A stretch of DNA of 64,000 nucleotides, from the NCBI GenBank assembly GCA_002361775.1, contig DETV01000113.1, positions 1-64,000 on the forward strand, given 5' to 3'. This stretch comes from Eubacterium sp. UBA3279. Its GTDB lineage: Bacteria > Bacillota > Clostridia > Lachnospirales > Lachnospiraceae. Both the position numbers and the translations under genes were made by a program. This document shows positions 1-9,159 of this stretch, piece by piece. A model generated the notes under the pieces. It saw only the letters and a list, made by a program, of their open reading frames with translations. It searched no databases and was not told the DNA's origin. Each line of letters opens with the position of its first letter. The first letter of the stretch is position 1.

Positions 1-87
1 ACAGGAGAAGTTTCAGTTGAAGAGGGAAGAGGCGGAGAGATTTTTGAGTACATAGCTGCAAAGCCTATGGGTATGCTATTTGAATAA
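1..87 (+). CDS. 3' end of an unidentified gene (partial)
   Basis: Frame 1 is open from the first base to a TAA at 85-87 and gives 28 residues ending in AAKPMGMLFE. The composition (acidic, then a hydrophobic tail) looks like coding sequence, but the fragment is too short to assign to a family. It does not look like the end of a periplasmic leucine-binding protein, so it cannot be claimed as the missing livK. The gene starts outside the window. Confidence 0.5.
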   Translation, partial: TGEVSVEEGRGGEIFEYIAAKPMGMLFE

Positions 88-214
88 ATTACAAAGGATT
101 TAGTGTCTGCAAAAAAACAGCCATGCTTCTGCCAAGGAATTTGAAATTTGATTTATAGACATTGCTTTTTCAGGGGAGAGAACAATATATTATTCTGTTT
201 TTTGTTTTTCCAAT

Positions 215-415
215 TATATGATGTTGGGGTCAAAAGATGCCTGACGAATTGTTTCGTGCTGTGCACTTTCACAATTCTGCCCCAAATTCGGATATCGTGG
301 GGCATACGCCCCACTTTTATCCTCATATTGGGGCGGGTCATAAAGGCATAAGACCACTTATGTGCAAGCACAACGTGGTTTATGACCTTTTGACCCTGGC
401 ATCATTATATTATAT
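215..415. repeat. Long imperfect palindrome (REP/MITE-like element)
   Basis: About 200 bases between the partial gene and livH form one long imperfect inverted repeat. The outer arms are around 215-241 and 387-415 and share GGGTCAAAAG on opposite strands. The centre is a perfect 7-bp hairpin at 297-314 (GTGGGGC, loop ATAC, GCCCCAC). Further matches between the arms lie between these points. No transposase is encoded. The short ORFs on both strands here are by-products of the symmetry. It resembles a miniature mobile or REP-type element. The rest of 88-519 holds nothing else I can support. Confidence 0.5.
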
Positions 416-519
416 AAGTATGAAGATAACTACATTCTTCGAAAAGTCGTCTTGGATTTGGGAATTTCACTCCAGACAGATGAGAAATAAAAACTTTTAC
501 ATATTATTCGGCTAAAATG

Positions 520-548
520 TTGAAGTGTAAAAACAATCATGATACAAT
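520..548 (+). promoter_or_regulatory. Predicted promoter of the liv operon
   Basis: TTGAAG at 520-525, a 17-bp spacer, then TACAAT at 543-548. It is the best vegetative promoter in the gap and reads toward livH. The start of transcription would fall just before the palindrome at 565-603, so that structure would be in the leader RNA. Confidence 0.5.
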
Positions 549-564
549 AAGGAGAAATACGTAG

Positions 565-603
565 CTGTTGCCGAAATTGTCTGTACAGACAATTTCCCAA
601 CAG
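565..603 (+). promoter_or_regulatory. Leader hairpin / palindromic operator upstream of livH
   Basis: Positions 573-596 are a perfect 24-base palindrome (half-site GAAATTGTCTGT), flanked by CTGTTG at 565-570 and CAACAG at 598-603, which extend the dyad. It lies 17 bases downstream of a predicted -10 box and 33 bases before the livH start. No U-run follows, so a simple terminator is unlikely. Either a repressor operator or an RNA stem acting on elongation or translation would fit. The position suggests control of the whole operon. Confidence 0.5.
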
Positions 604-635
604 TGATAAAAAAACAGAAATGAGAGGGTGTGCGT

Positions 636-1520
636 ATGAGTTTTATTTCCTATTTAATTAACGGACTGAGCCTGGGAAGTGTATATGCGATCATCGCACT
701 TGGGTACACCATGGTATATGGTATTGCAAAGATGCTGAACTTTGCCCATGGAGATGTCATCATGGTGGGCGCATATGTAGCGCTGATGTGTATGACGAAA
801 GCAGGATTGTCTCCGATTCTTGCGGTGATCAGCGCAGTGGTGATCTGTACCATACTGGGAATCGTAATTGAAAAAGTGGCTTACCGGCCTTTGAGAAATG
901 CGGCCTCACCGCTGGCGGTTCTGATTACTGCCATTGGTGTCAGTTATCTGCTTCAGAATCTGGCGCTGCTGATTTTCGGCGCTAATGCTCAATCTTTCCC
1001 TACAGCAGTAAAATGGAAAGGTTTTTCTTTGGCAGGGGGAGCGTTAAATATTTCCGGAGAGACAATTGTAACGATTCTTGCCTGTATTGTGATTATGATA
1101 GTTTTGTCTCTGTTTATAAAGAAAACGAAAGCGGGGCAGGCGATGCGGGCTGTATCAGAGGATAAGGGAGCGGCACAGCTTATGGGAATTAATGTAAATG
1201 GAACTATTGCGTTAACCTTTGCTATTGGTTCTGCTCTTGCAGCTATTGCAGGTGTTCTTCTTTGCTCTGCATATCCCAGTCTGACCCCCTATACAGGAGC
1301 CATGCCGGGTATCAAAGCTTTTGTGGCGGCAGTGTTTGGAGGAATCGGCTCTATTCCGGGAGCATTTCTCGGAGGAATCCTTCTGGGAATCATAGAAATT
1401 TTGAGCAAGGCATATATTTCTTCTCAGTTGGCAGATGCTATTGTGTTTGCCGTGTTGATCGTGGTGCTTCTGGTGAAACCTACGGGTATTCTCGGAAAAA
1501 ATATTCAGGAGAAAGTGTAG
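636..1520 (+). CDS. livH: Branched-chain amino acid ABC transporter permease LivH
   Basis: Inner-membrane permease, one of the two membrane subunits of a HAAT-family transporter (leucine/isoleucine/valine or related substrates). Nearly the whole 294-residue chain is hydrophobic helices. The N-terminal LGYTMVYGIAKMLNFAHGD is the classic LivH signature and GGIGSIPGAFLGG near the C-terminus is the conserved cytoplasmic coupling loop. The ATG at 636 is chosen because GAGGG ends 7 bases before it; an upstream GTG at 630 is too close to that site. First gene of livHMGF, 10 bases before livM. Substrate specificity cannot be read from the permease. Confidence 0.95.
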   Translation: MSFISYLINGLSLGSVYAIIALGYTMVYGIAKMLNFAHGDVIMVGAYVALMCMTKAGLSPILAVISAVVICTILGIVIEKVAYRPLRNAASPLAVLITAIGVSYLLQNLALLIFGANAQSFPTAVKWKGFSLAGGALNISGETIVTILACIVIMIVLSLFIKKTKAGQAMRAVSEDKGAAQLMGINVNGTIALTFAIGSALAAIAGVLLCSAYPSLTPYTGAMPGIKAFVAAVFGGIGSIPGAFLGGILLGIIEILSKAYISSQLADAIVFAVLIVVLLVKPTGILGKNIQEKV

Positions 1521-1530
1521 GTGAACAGAT

Positions 1531-2592
1531 ATGTTAAAGAAGATGAATAAGACAACAAAAGATAATATGATAACCTATGGAATCGTGATCGTGGCTTATC
1601 TGGTAATGCAGTCTCTGATCATGACAGGAAATATTTCCAGTTTGTTGGAAGGGTTGATGGTTCCGTTATGTACCTATGTGATTCTGGCAGTTTCATTGAA
1701 TCTGGTGGTAGGTATTTTGGGAGAATTAAGTCTGGGCCATGCGGGATTTATGTGTGTGGGAGCTTTTGCCAGCGCTTTCTTTTCCAAATGTACGCAGGAT
1801 GTGATTACAGCAGCTCCGATAAGATTCTTTTTGGCGTTGGTGATCGGAGCAGTGACGGCGGCGATTTTTGGTATCCTCATCGGTATTCCGGTACTTCGGC
1901 TGAAGGGAGACTATCTGGCTATTGTAACTTTGGCATTTGGAGAAATTATTAAAAATCTGGTAAATGTTCTGTACATAGGAAAAGACAAAAATGGTTTTCA
2001 TTTTTCTATGAAAGATGTATTGTCCTTAAATATGCAGCCGGATGGAAAAGTAATTGTAAATGGTCCTCAGGGAATTACGGGAACGCCCAATGACGCCAGT
2101 TTTACAGTGGGTGTGATTCTTGTTCTTATCACGTTGTTTATAATTATCCGTATTGTACATTCCAGAGATGGAAGAGCAATTATGGCAATCCGGGATAATC
2201 GTATAGCGGCAGAATCTGTGGGAATTAACATTACAAAATATAAATTGATGGCGTTTACAGTATCAGCCGCGCTGGCTGGACTGGCAGGGGTGTTATATGC
2301 ACATAATCTGTCCACACTGACAGCTACAACCAATAACTTTGGATATAATATGTCCATTATGATTCTGGTATTTGTGGTACTGGGAGGAATCGGTAATCTG
2401 AGAGGCTCTATGATTGCAGCGGTAGTTCTTACTCTGCTGCCGGAAATGCTGAGAGGATTGTCCGATTATCGTATGTTGATATATGCGATCATACTGATCG
2501 TGATGATGTTGTTTAACTGGTCTCCTAAAGCTATAGAGTGGAGAGAACGTCATCTGTCATGGAGAAAAAATAAGAAAAAGGAGGTTCAGTAA
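1531..2592 (+). CDS. livM: Branched-chain amino acid ABC transporter permease LivM
   Basis: Second membrane subunit, paired with LivH. The 353-residue protein begins with a short basic cytoplasmic tail, then about eight to ten hydrophobic segments. Family marks are NLVVGILGELSLGHAGF in the first third, the PVLRLKGDYLAIVTLAFGE segment near residues 113-131, and VVLGGIGNLRGS near the end, which contacts the ATPases. A basic tail (WRKNKKKE) closes the chain. It is followed 2 bases later by livG, so translational coupling is likely. Confidence 0.95.
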   Translation: MLKKMNKTTKDNMITYGIVIVAYLVMQSLIMTGNISSLLEGLMVPLCTYVILAVSLNLVVGILGELSLGHAGFMCVGAFASAFFSKCTQDVITAAPIRFFLALVIGAVTAAIFGILIGIPVLRLKGDYLAIVTLAFGEIIKNLVNVLYIGKDKNGFHFSMKDVLSLNMQPDGKVIVNGPQGITGTPNDASFTVGVILVLITLFIIIRIVHSRDGRAIMAIRDNRIAAESVGINITKYKLMAFTVSAALAGLAGVLYAHNLSTLTATTNNFGYNMSIMILVFVVLGGIGNLRGSMIAAVVLTLLPEMLRGLSDYRMLIYAIILIVMMLFNWSPKAIEWRERHLSWRKNKKKEVQ

Positions 2593-2594
2593 TT

Positions 2595-3362
2595 ATGGCA
2601 GCTACAACATTATTAGATGTAAAAAATCTGAGCATCTCCTTTGGTGGACTGAAGGCTGTAAATGATTTTGATATTTCCATTGAAAAGGAACAGCTTTATG
2701 GTCTGATCGGACCGAACGGCGCTGGAAAAACTACAGTATTTAACCTTCTTACAGGAGTTTATCGTCCAGATACAGGGCGGATTACTCTGGGAGGAAAAGA
2801 TATTACGGGACAGAGTATTATTGAAATCAATAAAGCCGGGATTGCCAGAACTTTTCAAAATATCCGCTTGTTTAAAGAATTGTCAGTTATGGACAATGTA
2901 AAAGTAGGACTTCATAATCAGCATCCATATTCTGCCCTGGAAGGTATTTTCCGTCTTCCCCGCTATCGGAAAATGGAAAAAGAAATGGATGAGCGGGCAA
3001 TGGAACTTTTGAAAGTATTTGGTCTGGAAAAAGAAGCAGGTTACAAGGCGGCTAATCTTCCTTATGGAAAACAGAGAAAACTGGAGATCGCCAGAGCGCT
3101 GGCTACAGATCCCCAGCTTCTGTTGCTGGACGAACCGGCAGCGGGAATGAATCCCAATGAAACAGGAGAATTGATGGATACGATCCGGTTTGTGAGAGAA
3201 CAGTTCCATATGACCATTCTTCTGATTGAACATGATATGAAACTGGTGGGCGGAATCTGTGAAAAACTGACAGTATTAAACTTCGGGCAGGTTCTGACAC
3301 AGGGAGATACGGCAGATGTATTAAATGATCCTCAGGTTATTACCGCATACCTGGGAGAATAG
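2595..3362 (+). CDS. livG: Branched-chain amino acid ABC transporter ATPase LivG
   Basis: ATP-binding subunit on the cytoplasmic face of the LivHM permease. Walker A is GPNGAGKTT near residue 39, the LivG-specific GIARTFQNIRLFKELSVMDN follows, and Walker B is LLLLDEPAAGMNPNE with a switch His in LIEHDMKL. The signature motif is degenerate (LPYGKQRKLEIARAL, YGKQ in place of SGGQ), as is usual for LivG. Length (255) is normal. A strong AGGAGG lies in the end of livM, and livF starts 11 bases downstream. Confidence 0.95.
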   Translation: MAATTLLDVKNLSISFGGLKAVNDFDISIEKEQLYGLIGPNGAGKTTVFNLLTGVYRPDTGRITLGGKDITGQSIIEINKAGIARTFQNIRLFKELSVMDNVKVGLHNQHPYSALEGIFRLPRYRKMEKEMDERAMELLKVFGLEKEAGYKAANLPYGKQRKLEIARALATDPQLLLLDEPAAGMNPNETGELMDTIRFVREQFHMTILLIEHDMKLVGGICEKLTVLNFGQVLTQGDTADVLNDPQVITAYLGE

Positions 3363-3373
3363 GAGGAACGGCT

Positions 3374-4084
3374 ATGGCAATGTTAGAGGTTAAAGATCTG
3401 GAGGTATACTATGGTATGATCCAGGCGATCAAAGGCGTATCCTTCGAAGTTAATCAGGGAGAGGTTATCGCTCTGATCGGAGCAAATGGCGCAGGGAAAA
3501 CAACCATTCTTCATACGGTTACAGGATTGCTGGCGCCTAAAAAGGGTTCTGTTTTATTTGAAGGAAAGGATATTACCAAGATTCCCGCTCATAAAATTGT
3601 ATCTTTGGGTATGGCTCATGTGCCGGAAGGACGAAGAGTATTTGCAGATCTCAGTGTGTATGAAAATCTGAAAATGGGCGCTTACACACGAAAAGATAAA
3701 GAAGAGATTGAAAAAAGTCTGGATCGGGTATATGAAAGATTTCCTCGATTGAAAGAGAGAAAGAACCAGTTGGCAGGTACTTTAAGCGGCGGAGAGCAGC
3801 AGATGCTGGCAATGGGAAGAGCCTTAATGTCCCAGCCGAAAATTATTTTGATGGATGAGCCGTCTATGGGATTATCTCCCATTTTGGTAAATGAAATTTT
3901 TGATATTATTCAGGAAGTATCTAAAAGCGGGACAACCGTACTTCTGGTGGAGCAGAATGCAAAGAAAGCATTGTCTATTGCAGACAGAGCGTACGTTTTG
4001 GAGACAGGAAAAATTGTGCTGGATGGAAAAGCAGAGGCGCTTTTGAATGATGATTCTATTAAGAAAGCATATTTAGGTGAATAG
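3374..4084 (+). CDS. livF: Branched-chain amino acid ABC transporter ATPase LivF
   Basis: Second ATPase of the transporter, 236 residues. Walker A GANGAGKTT, the LivF-type HVPEGRRVFADLSVYENL, a full LSGGEQQMLAMGRAL signature and Walker B IILMDEPSMGLSP are all present. The switch region reads LLVEQNAKKAL, with Gln replacing His as is typical of LivF. GGAGG lies 10 bases before the ATG. It completes HMGF with no substrate-binding protein gene next to it; the binding protein must be encoded elsewhere, possibly upstream of the window. Confidence 0.95.
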   Translation: MAMLEVKDLEVYYGMIQAIKGVSFEVNQGEVIALIGANGAGKTTILHTVTGLLAPKKGSVLFEGKDITKIPAHKIVSLGMAHVPEGRRVFADLSVYENLKMGAYTRKDKEEIEKSLDRVYERFPRLKERKNQLAGTLSGGEQQMLAMGRALMSQPKIILMDEPSMGLSPILVNEIFDIIQEVSKSGTTVLLVEQNAKKALSIADRAYVLETGKIVLDGKAEALLNDDSIKKAYLGE

Positions 4085-4096
4085 GGGGTTGATTTT

Positions 4097-4720
4097 ATGG
4101 AAAAAATCATAGTGACTATAGCCAGACAGTATGGAAGCGGGGGAAAAACTATCGGAGCCATGCTGGCAAAAGATCTGGGAATTAATTGTTACAGTCGGGA
4201 AATTCTGAAAATGGCATCAGAAGAAAGCGGGATTAACGAGAGACTTTTCGGTCAGACCGATGAAAAACTGAAGATATCCAGTTGGTTCAAACCTTTGAAA
4301 CGTCCCTATGAAGGAGAATTGATTCCGCCGGAGAGCAGTGGCTTCGTATCTGATGAAAATCTGTTTAATTATCAGGCGAAGGTGATCAAAGATCTGGCAG
4401 AATCGGAATCCTGTGTGATCGTGGGAAGATGTGCGGATTATGTACTGCGTAATTACCCCAACGTGATGAGTGTATTTATTCATGCGGATAAGGATTTCTG
4501 TATGGAAAGAGCGCTGGAGCGAAACAGTATGACCCGGAAGGAAATGGAAAAATTTATCGCAAAGACAGATAAATACAGAGGAGATTTCTACAAATATTAT
4601 ACGGGACGGGAATGGACAGATGCGAGAAATTATCATCTGTGTCTGGATTCGGGAAAACTGGGATTTGAAAAATGCGTAGAAGAAATCAAAGCATATATGA
4701 AGATTCGGTTTGATCTGTAG
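4097..4720 (+). CDS. Cytidylate-kinase-like family protein (AAA_26)
   Basis: A 207-residue P-loop protein with IVTIARQYGSGGKTIGAMLA at the N-terminus, an unusual glycine-rich loop typical of the cytidylate-kinase-like family common in Clostridia. VGRCADYVL in the middle and FIHADKDFCMERALERNSM match the LID-like arginine region. True cytidylate kinase activity is not established for this family, so the nucleotide substrate is unknown. It starts 12 bases after livF, ahead of a strong terminator, so it is cotranscribed with the transporter. Why a kinase-like protein sits there is unclear. Confidence 0.8.
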   Translation: MEKIIVTIARQYGSGGKTIGAMLAKDLGINCYSREILKMASEESGINERLFGQTDEKLKISSWFKPLKRPYEGELIPPESSGFVSDENLFNYQAKVIKDLAESESCVIVGRCADYVLRNYPNVMSVFIHADKDFCMERALERNSMTRKEMEKFIAKTDKYRGDFYKYYTGREWTDARNYHLCLDSGKLGFEKCVEEIKAYMKIRFDL

Positions 4721-4735
4721 GGATAGACGGAAGGA

Positions 4736-4787
4736 AAAAACCAAAGAGTATAAACGTTAAAAAACGGATACTCTTTGGTTTTTTTAT
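4736..4787 (+). terminator. Rho-independent terminator after the liv operon
   Basis: Inverted repeat CCAAAGAGTAT (4741-4751) / ATACTCTTTGG (4768-4778), followed by seven T (4779-4785) and preceded by a run of A, so it may work in both directions. It separates the liv operon from the glycosidase genes. Confidence 0.9.
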
Positions 4788-4815
4788 TGACAATCCAGTA
4801 GGATTATTATACGAT
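4787..4815 (+). promoter_or_regulatory. Predicted promoter of the GH20/GH2 unit
   Basis: TTGACA at 4787-4792, a 17-bp spacer and TACGAT at 4810-4815, immediately after the liv terminator and 42 bases before the GH20 start. Confidence 0.65.
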
Positions 4816-4856
4816 TTCTTTAATTGAAAGTGACCATGGAAGAGGAGGAATGTATT

Positions 4857-6695
4857 ATGGGTAAGCAAGTATATATTTTACCCCAGCCACAGAACAGAAA
4901 GGATGGGGAAGGAAGTTTTGTGCTGAAGTTCGATCACAAAATTTTATTAGAAAATTCCTGTGGCAGAGAGAGTTATGAACATGCTGTTTTGCTTCAGAAA
5001 GAAGTAGAAGAACAGGCTGGTCTTACTATGGAAATCACAAGAGGAGGTTCCGCAAAAGCCGGAATTTTGCTGGGAGTGGATGAAACACAGCAAAAAGAGG
5101 GATATCACCTTTGGATTGATGAAAAAGGAGTACGGATTCTGGGAGGAAGCAGTAAAGGTTTGCTTTATGGAATTCAGACTCTTCGTCAGATTCTCAGACA
5201 GAAGGGAGCTTATCTTCCATTTACAGAGATAGAAGATTATCCGCAGATGGAAAACAGAGGATTTTATCATGATGTTACAAGAGGAAGAGTTCCGAAAATG
5301 TCATGGTTAAAGAGACTGGCAGATACACTGAGTTTTTATAAGATGAATCAGTTGCAGCTTTATATTGAGCACACTTATCTTTTTGAAGGGTTAAGTGAAA
5401 TGTGGAGAGACGATACTCCTTTAACTGCGCAGGATATTTTGGAGTTGGATGAATACTGTGCGGGACTGGGAATTAAACTGATTCCATCTTTGTCCAGCTT
5501 TGGTCATCTGTACAAGTTGCTCCGTACTCATACATATTGTGGTTTATGTGAAATGCCGGATCCGGAGAAAGAACCTTTCAGTATGCATGACCGTATGGCG
5601 CACCATACGATCAATGCTTCCCGGGAGGAAAGTTACGAACTGCTCACTGGACTGATCAGCGAATATATGTCTCTGTTCCGTTCCGATTATTTTAATATTG
5701 GTGCAGATGAAACCTTTGATTTGGGTAAAGGAGTGACAAAAGAAATTGCAGACAAATCCGGAGTGGAGCGCTTGTATATTGATTTTGTAAATAAAATCTG
5801 TAAATTCGTGGTATCTAAAGGAAAAATCCCTATGTTCTGGGGGGATGTCATCTGTGGTTTCCCGGAATACATCAGAGAACTGCCTAAAGAAACCATTTGT
5901 CTTAACTGGGGATATGCGCCGGATCAGAGTGAAGAAAGTACACAGAAACTGGCTCAGGCAGGAGCAGTTCAATATGTATGCCCGGGAGTGGGTGGATGGA
6001 ATCAGTTTATGAATCTGTACGATTCCTGCTATCAGAATATTTCTAAAATGTGTATGTATGGACAAAAGTACCATGCGATTGGTATGCTGAATACAGACTG
6101 GGGTGATTTTGGTCATGTGAATCATCCTTCCCTGAGTATTCCCGGACTGATTTACGGAGCATCATTTTCATGGAATCTGAATATTCTTCCTATGGAAGAA
6201 ATTAACCGTCAGATTTCCCGGATCGCTTTTGGTGACCGGAGTGAAAGTGTGATGGAGATTCTCACTGCGTTGTGCGAAAAAAGCGTATTTACCTGGTGGA
6301 GAGCGGTTATGTACCAGGAAGCAATGGAACTTCACAGAGGAAAAGAGCAGGAGTACCTGTTAAATAAAGAGGAACAGGAAAAAGCAGTTTTGTATAATCA
6401 GGAGATCAGGGATCTTATGGTTCAACTGGCAGAGGTGATGGAGTATATGGATGCTCCGCTTCGAAAAGAATTGCAGCCATGCTTTATTGCAGGAGAAGCA
6501 ATCAGTCTGTTTAACCGCATTGGATTAAATCTTTCCCGGGAAGAGGGAGAGGATTCGGCTATGCTGGCTGCAGAACTGGAAGGATGGTTCTATCAGTATA
6601 AAAAATTGTGGAGAACAGTAAGTCAGGAATCTGAACTGTTCCAGGTGACACATATTATAAGCTGGTATGGTGACTGGCTGAGAGACAGAAAGTAG
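4857..6695 (+). CDS. Family 20 glycoside hydrolase (beta-N-acetylhexosaminidase)
   Basis: Probably releases terminal GlcNAc or GalNAc from oligosaccharides in the cytoplasm: there is no signal peptide, so substrates must be imported as short glycans. Residues 1-120 form the alpha/beta GH20b domain and the TIM barrel follows. The catalytic pair is Asp284-Glu285 in NIGADETFDLGKG, where the Asp assists the acetamido group and the Glu is the acid/base. GFYHDVTRGRVPKMSWL near residue 135 marks the start of the barrel. The ATG at 4857 has AGGAGGA 7 bases upstream; an in-frame ATG at 4824 lacks one. It is followed 15 bases later by a GH2 mannosidase, pointing to N-glycan-type breakdown. Confidence 0.88.
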   Translation: MGKQVYILPQPQNRKDGEGSFVLKFDHKILLENSCGRESYEHAVLLQKEVEEQAGLTMEITRGGSAKAGILLGVDETQQKEGYHLWIDEKGVRILGGSSKGLLYGIQTLRQILRQKGAYLPFTEIEDYPQMENRGFYHDVTRGRVPKMSWLKRLADTLSFYKMNQLQLYIEHTYLFEGLSEMWRDDTPLTAQDILELDEYCAGLGIKLIPSLSSFGHLYKLLRTHTYCGLCEMPDPEKEPFSMHDRMAHHTINASREESYELLTGLISEYMSLFRSDYFNIGADETFDLGKGVTKEIADKSGVERLYIDFVNKICKFVVSKGKIPMFWGDVICGFPEYIRELPKETICLNWGYAPDQSEESTQKLAQAGAVQYVCPGVGGWNQFMNLYDSCYQNISKMCMYGQKYHAIGMLNTDWGDFGHVNHPSLSIPGLIYGASFSWNLNILPMEEINRQISRIAFGDRSESVMEILTALCEKSVFTWWRAVMYQEAMELHRGKEQEYLLNKEEQEKAVLYNQEIRDLMVQLAEVMEYMDAPLRKELQPCFIAGEAISLFNRIGLNLSREEGEDSAMLAAELEGWFYQYKKLWRTVSQESELFQVTHIISWYGDWLRDRK

Positions 6696-6710
6696 GAAAG
6701 AGGTACAAAT

Positions 6711-9149
6711 ATGAAAAAACAGTGGATTCATAATGGTTGGCAGATGTGCTGTCTGAAGGATCAGGAATGGATGGAGGCTACAGTTCCAGGCGATGTGTAT
6801 TCTGATCTGCTGGCAAATGGAAAAATGGAAGATCCATTTTTTAAAGATAATGAATATCAGGCAAAAGCTCTGATGGAAGAAGAGTATGAATATCGGACAG
6901 AGTTTGAATTTTCTGAAAAAGAATTTGAAAACGCAAGAAAGATTTTTCTGCATTTTGACGGAATTGATACCCTGGCAGATGTTTATCTGAATGAGAAACA
7001 TCTGGGAGAAACCATCAGTATGCACAGAATCTGGGAGTTTTCTGTAAAAGAACTGTTGAAAGAGGGAAAAAATCAGCTTCGGGTGGTTCTTCATTCTCCT
7101 TTGAAATATATGGCGGAAGCATTTGAAAAATATGGAAATATCGGAAATGACGATACGATTGAAGGCTTTATGCATCTTAGAAAAGCTCATTATATGAGTG
7201 GATGGGACTGGGGGGCGTGTCTTCCTAACGCAGGAATTTTCCGCCCAGTCAGTCTTTTGGGAGTGGAAGAAGCCAGATTTGACAGTGTGTATCTTCGTCA
7301 GCGCCATGAAAATGGCCAGGTGACACTGGTACCGGAAGTTTCCATGGAATTGCTGGAGGGGAGTCAGGAGGAACTGACTTATGAACTGAAAATTACTCAT
7401 CCGGATGGAACAGTTCAGACGGCGGATGGTTCACCGGAGGAGTTGCAGATTCAGAATCCTCAGTTGTGGTGGCCGAACGGACTGGGAGAGCAGCCTTTAT
7501 ATCAGGTGGAAGTTTTCCTGAAAAAAGGTGACAGAGTGTTAGATACCTGGTCTGGAAGAATTGGTCTTCGTACCATGACTGTGAGAAGAGAAAAGGATCA
7601 GTGGGGTGAAAGCTTTGCCCATGAGGTAAATGGAGAGACAGTTTTCGCCATGGGTGCAGATTATATTCCGGAGGATAATATGCCGGGACGTACCAATCCG
7701 GAACGTACCAGAAAACTGTTGGAAGACTGTAAAAGAGCAAATTTCAACGCTATCCGCGTATGGGGCGGCGGATATTATCCGGAAGACTGGTTCTTTGATC
7801 TGTGCGATGAACTGGGTCTTATGGTATGGCAGGACTTTATGTTTGCCTGCTCAGTTTATGAACTGACGCCGGAATTTGAAGAGAATATCCGCCACGAATT
7901 TACAGATAATGTGAAGAGAATCCGTCATCATGCCAGCCTGGCGCTCTGGTGCGGCAATAACGAGATGGAAATGTTTGTAGATCAGAGATGTTGGGTGACG
8001 AAGGATACGGAAGTACGTGATTATCTGTTTATGTATGAGAGAATTATTCCCCGTATGTTAAAAGAATTGGATCCGGATACTTTCTACTGGCCGGCAAGTC
8101 CCTCCTCAGGCGGATCTTTTGATAATCCTAACGATCCTGACCGGGGTGATGTGCATTATTGGGAAGTATGGCATGGAAACAAGCCGTTTTCAGAGTACAG
8201 AAAATATTTCTTCCGTTATGCTTCAGAATTTGGATTCCAGGCATTTCCATCTGTAAAAACACTGGAGACAATTACAGATGATCCGAAAGATCTGAATCCA
8301 TATTCCTATGTAATGGAGAAACATCAGAGAAATTACGGTGGAAACGGTAAAATCTCTCAGTATATGCAGGCCGCTTATCGTTATCCGGAAAATTTCAATG
8401 ATTTTGTTTATGCCTCTCAGCTTCTTCAGGCAGATGGAATCCGGTATGGTGTGGAGCATTACAGAAGAAACAGAGGACGGTGTATGGGAGCTATTTACTG
8501 GCAGTTAAATGATTGCTGGCCGGTAATTTCCTGGTCTTCCATTGATTATTATGGAAGATGGAAAGCCCTTCATTATTATGCAAAACGATTCTTTGAGCCG
8601 GTGATGGTATCCTGTGAAGAACAAAGCTGGATGACCGCAGGAGCCAATATGAACCGTCAGCATTTTGAGTTCGAAAAATCGATTCGCCTGAATGTGGCAA
8701 ATGAAACGCTGGAAGACCGGAAAGTTCTGGTTCGTTTTGCAGTGAGAAATGCAAAGGCAGAGATTCTTCGCCAGGAAGAACAGTGGGTAGAGGTAAAACG
8801 TCTGTCCAGTACCTGGCTGGATAAAGTGGAACTTCCGGATATTGACTGCTTCCACGAATATGTAAGCTATGAAGCAGAAGAAAATGGCGAGATTATTTCT
8901 CAGGGAACAGTAATTTTCTCTTATCCGAAATATTTTGTATATGAAGATCCGAAGCTTACCTGCCGTGTGGAAGGAGAGGAAATTGTCGTAACAGCTCAGG
9001 CATATGCAAAGAGTGTGGAAATCCAAAATGAGTCTGATAATCTGGTTCTTAGCGATAATTTCTTTGATATGAACGGAGGCGAACGGAGAGTACAGATTAT
9101 TTCAGGAAATCCGGAAGGGTTAAAAGTTCGCAGCGTATATGATATCTAG
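6711..9149 (+). CDS. GH2 beta-mannosidase
   Basis: Cleaves terminal beta-mannose, for example the core mannose of N-glycans or mannan oligosaccharides. The 812-residue protein has an N-terminal sugar-binding sandwich (about 1-180), including ARKIFLHFDGIDTLADVYLN and HYMSGWDWGACLPNAGIFRP, which are typical of beta-mannosidases. Immunoglobulin-like and TIM-barrel domains follow. The acid/base is Glu418 in LWCGNNEMEMF and the nucleophile is Glu506 in ASEFGFQAFPS. No signal peptide, so it is cytoplasmic. It follows the GH20 gene by 15 bases, and the next gene has its ribosome site over this stop codon. Confidence 0.9.
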   Translation: MKKQWIHNGWQMCCLKDQEWMEATVPGDVYSDLLANGKMEDPFFKDNEYQAKALMEEEYEYRTEFEFSEKEFENARKIFLHFDGIDTLADVYLNEKHLGETISMHRIWEFSVKELLKEGKNQLRVVLHSPLKYMAEAFEKYGNIGNDDTIEGFMHLRKAHYMSGWDWGACLPNAGIFRPVSLLGVEEARFDSVYLRQRHENGQVTLVPEVSMELLEGSQEELTYELKITHPDGTVQTADGSPEELQIQNPQLWWPNGLGEQPLYQVEVFLKKGDRVLDTWSGRIGLRTMTVRREKDQWGESFAHEVNGETVFAMGADYIPEDNMPGRTNPERTRKLLEDCKRANFNAIRVWGGGYYPEDWFFDLCDELGLMVWQDFMFACSVYELTPEFEENIRHEFTDNVKRIRHHASLALWCGNNEMEMFVDQRCWVTKDTEVRDYLFMYERIIPRMLKELDPDTFYWPASPSSGGSFDNPNDPDRGDVHYWEVWHGNKPFSEYRKYFFRYASEFGFQAFPSVKTLETITDDPKDLNPYSYVMEKHQRNYGGNGKISQYMQAAYRYPENFNDFVYASQLLQADGIRYGVEHYRRNRGRCMGAIYWQLNDCWPVISWSSIDYYGRWKALHYYAKRFFEPVMVSCEEQSWMTAGANMNRQHFEFEKSIRLNVANETLEDRKVLVRFAVRNAKAEILRQEEQWVEVKRLSSTWLDKVELPDIDCFHEYVSYEAEENGEIISQGTVIFSYPKYFVYEDPKLTCRVEGEEIVVTAQAYAKSVEIQNESDNLVLSDNFFDMNGGERRVQIISGNPEGLKVRSVYDI

Positions 9150-9159
9150 GAGTTGTTTT

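Noticed and set aside
148..515. Short ORFs on both strands before livH
   Set aside because: They lie in or next to the long palindrome, lack ribosome sites and read as low-complexity, Cys/His-rich translations of an inverted repeat.
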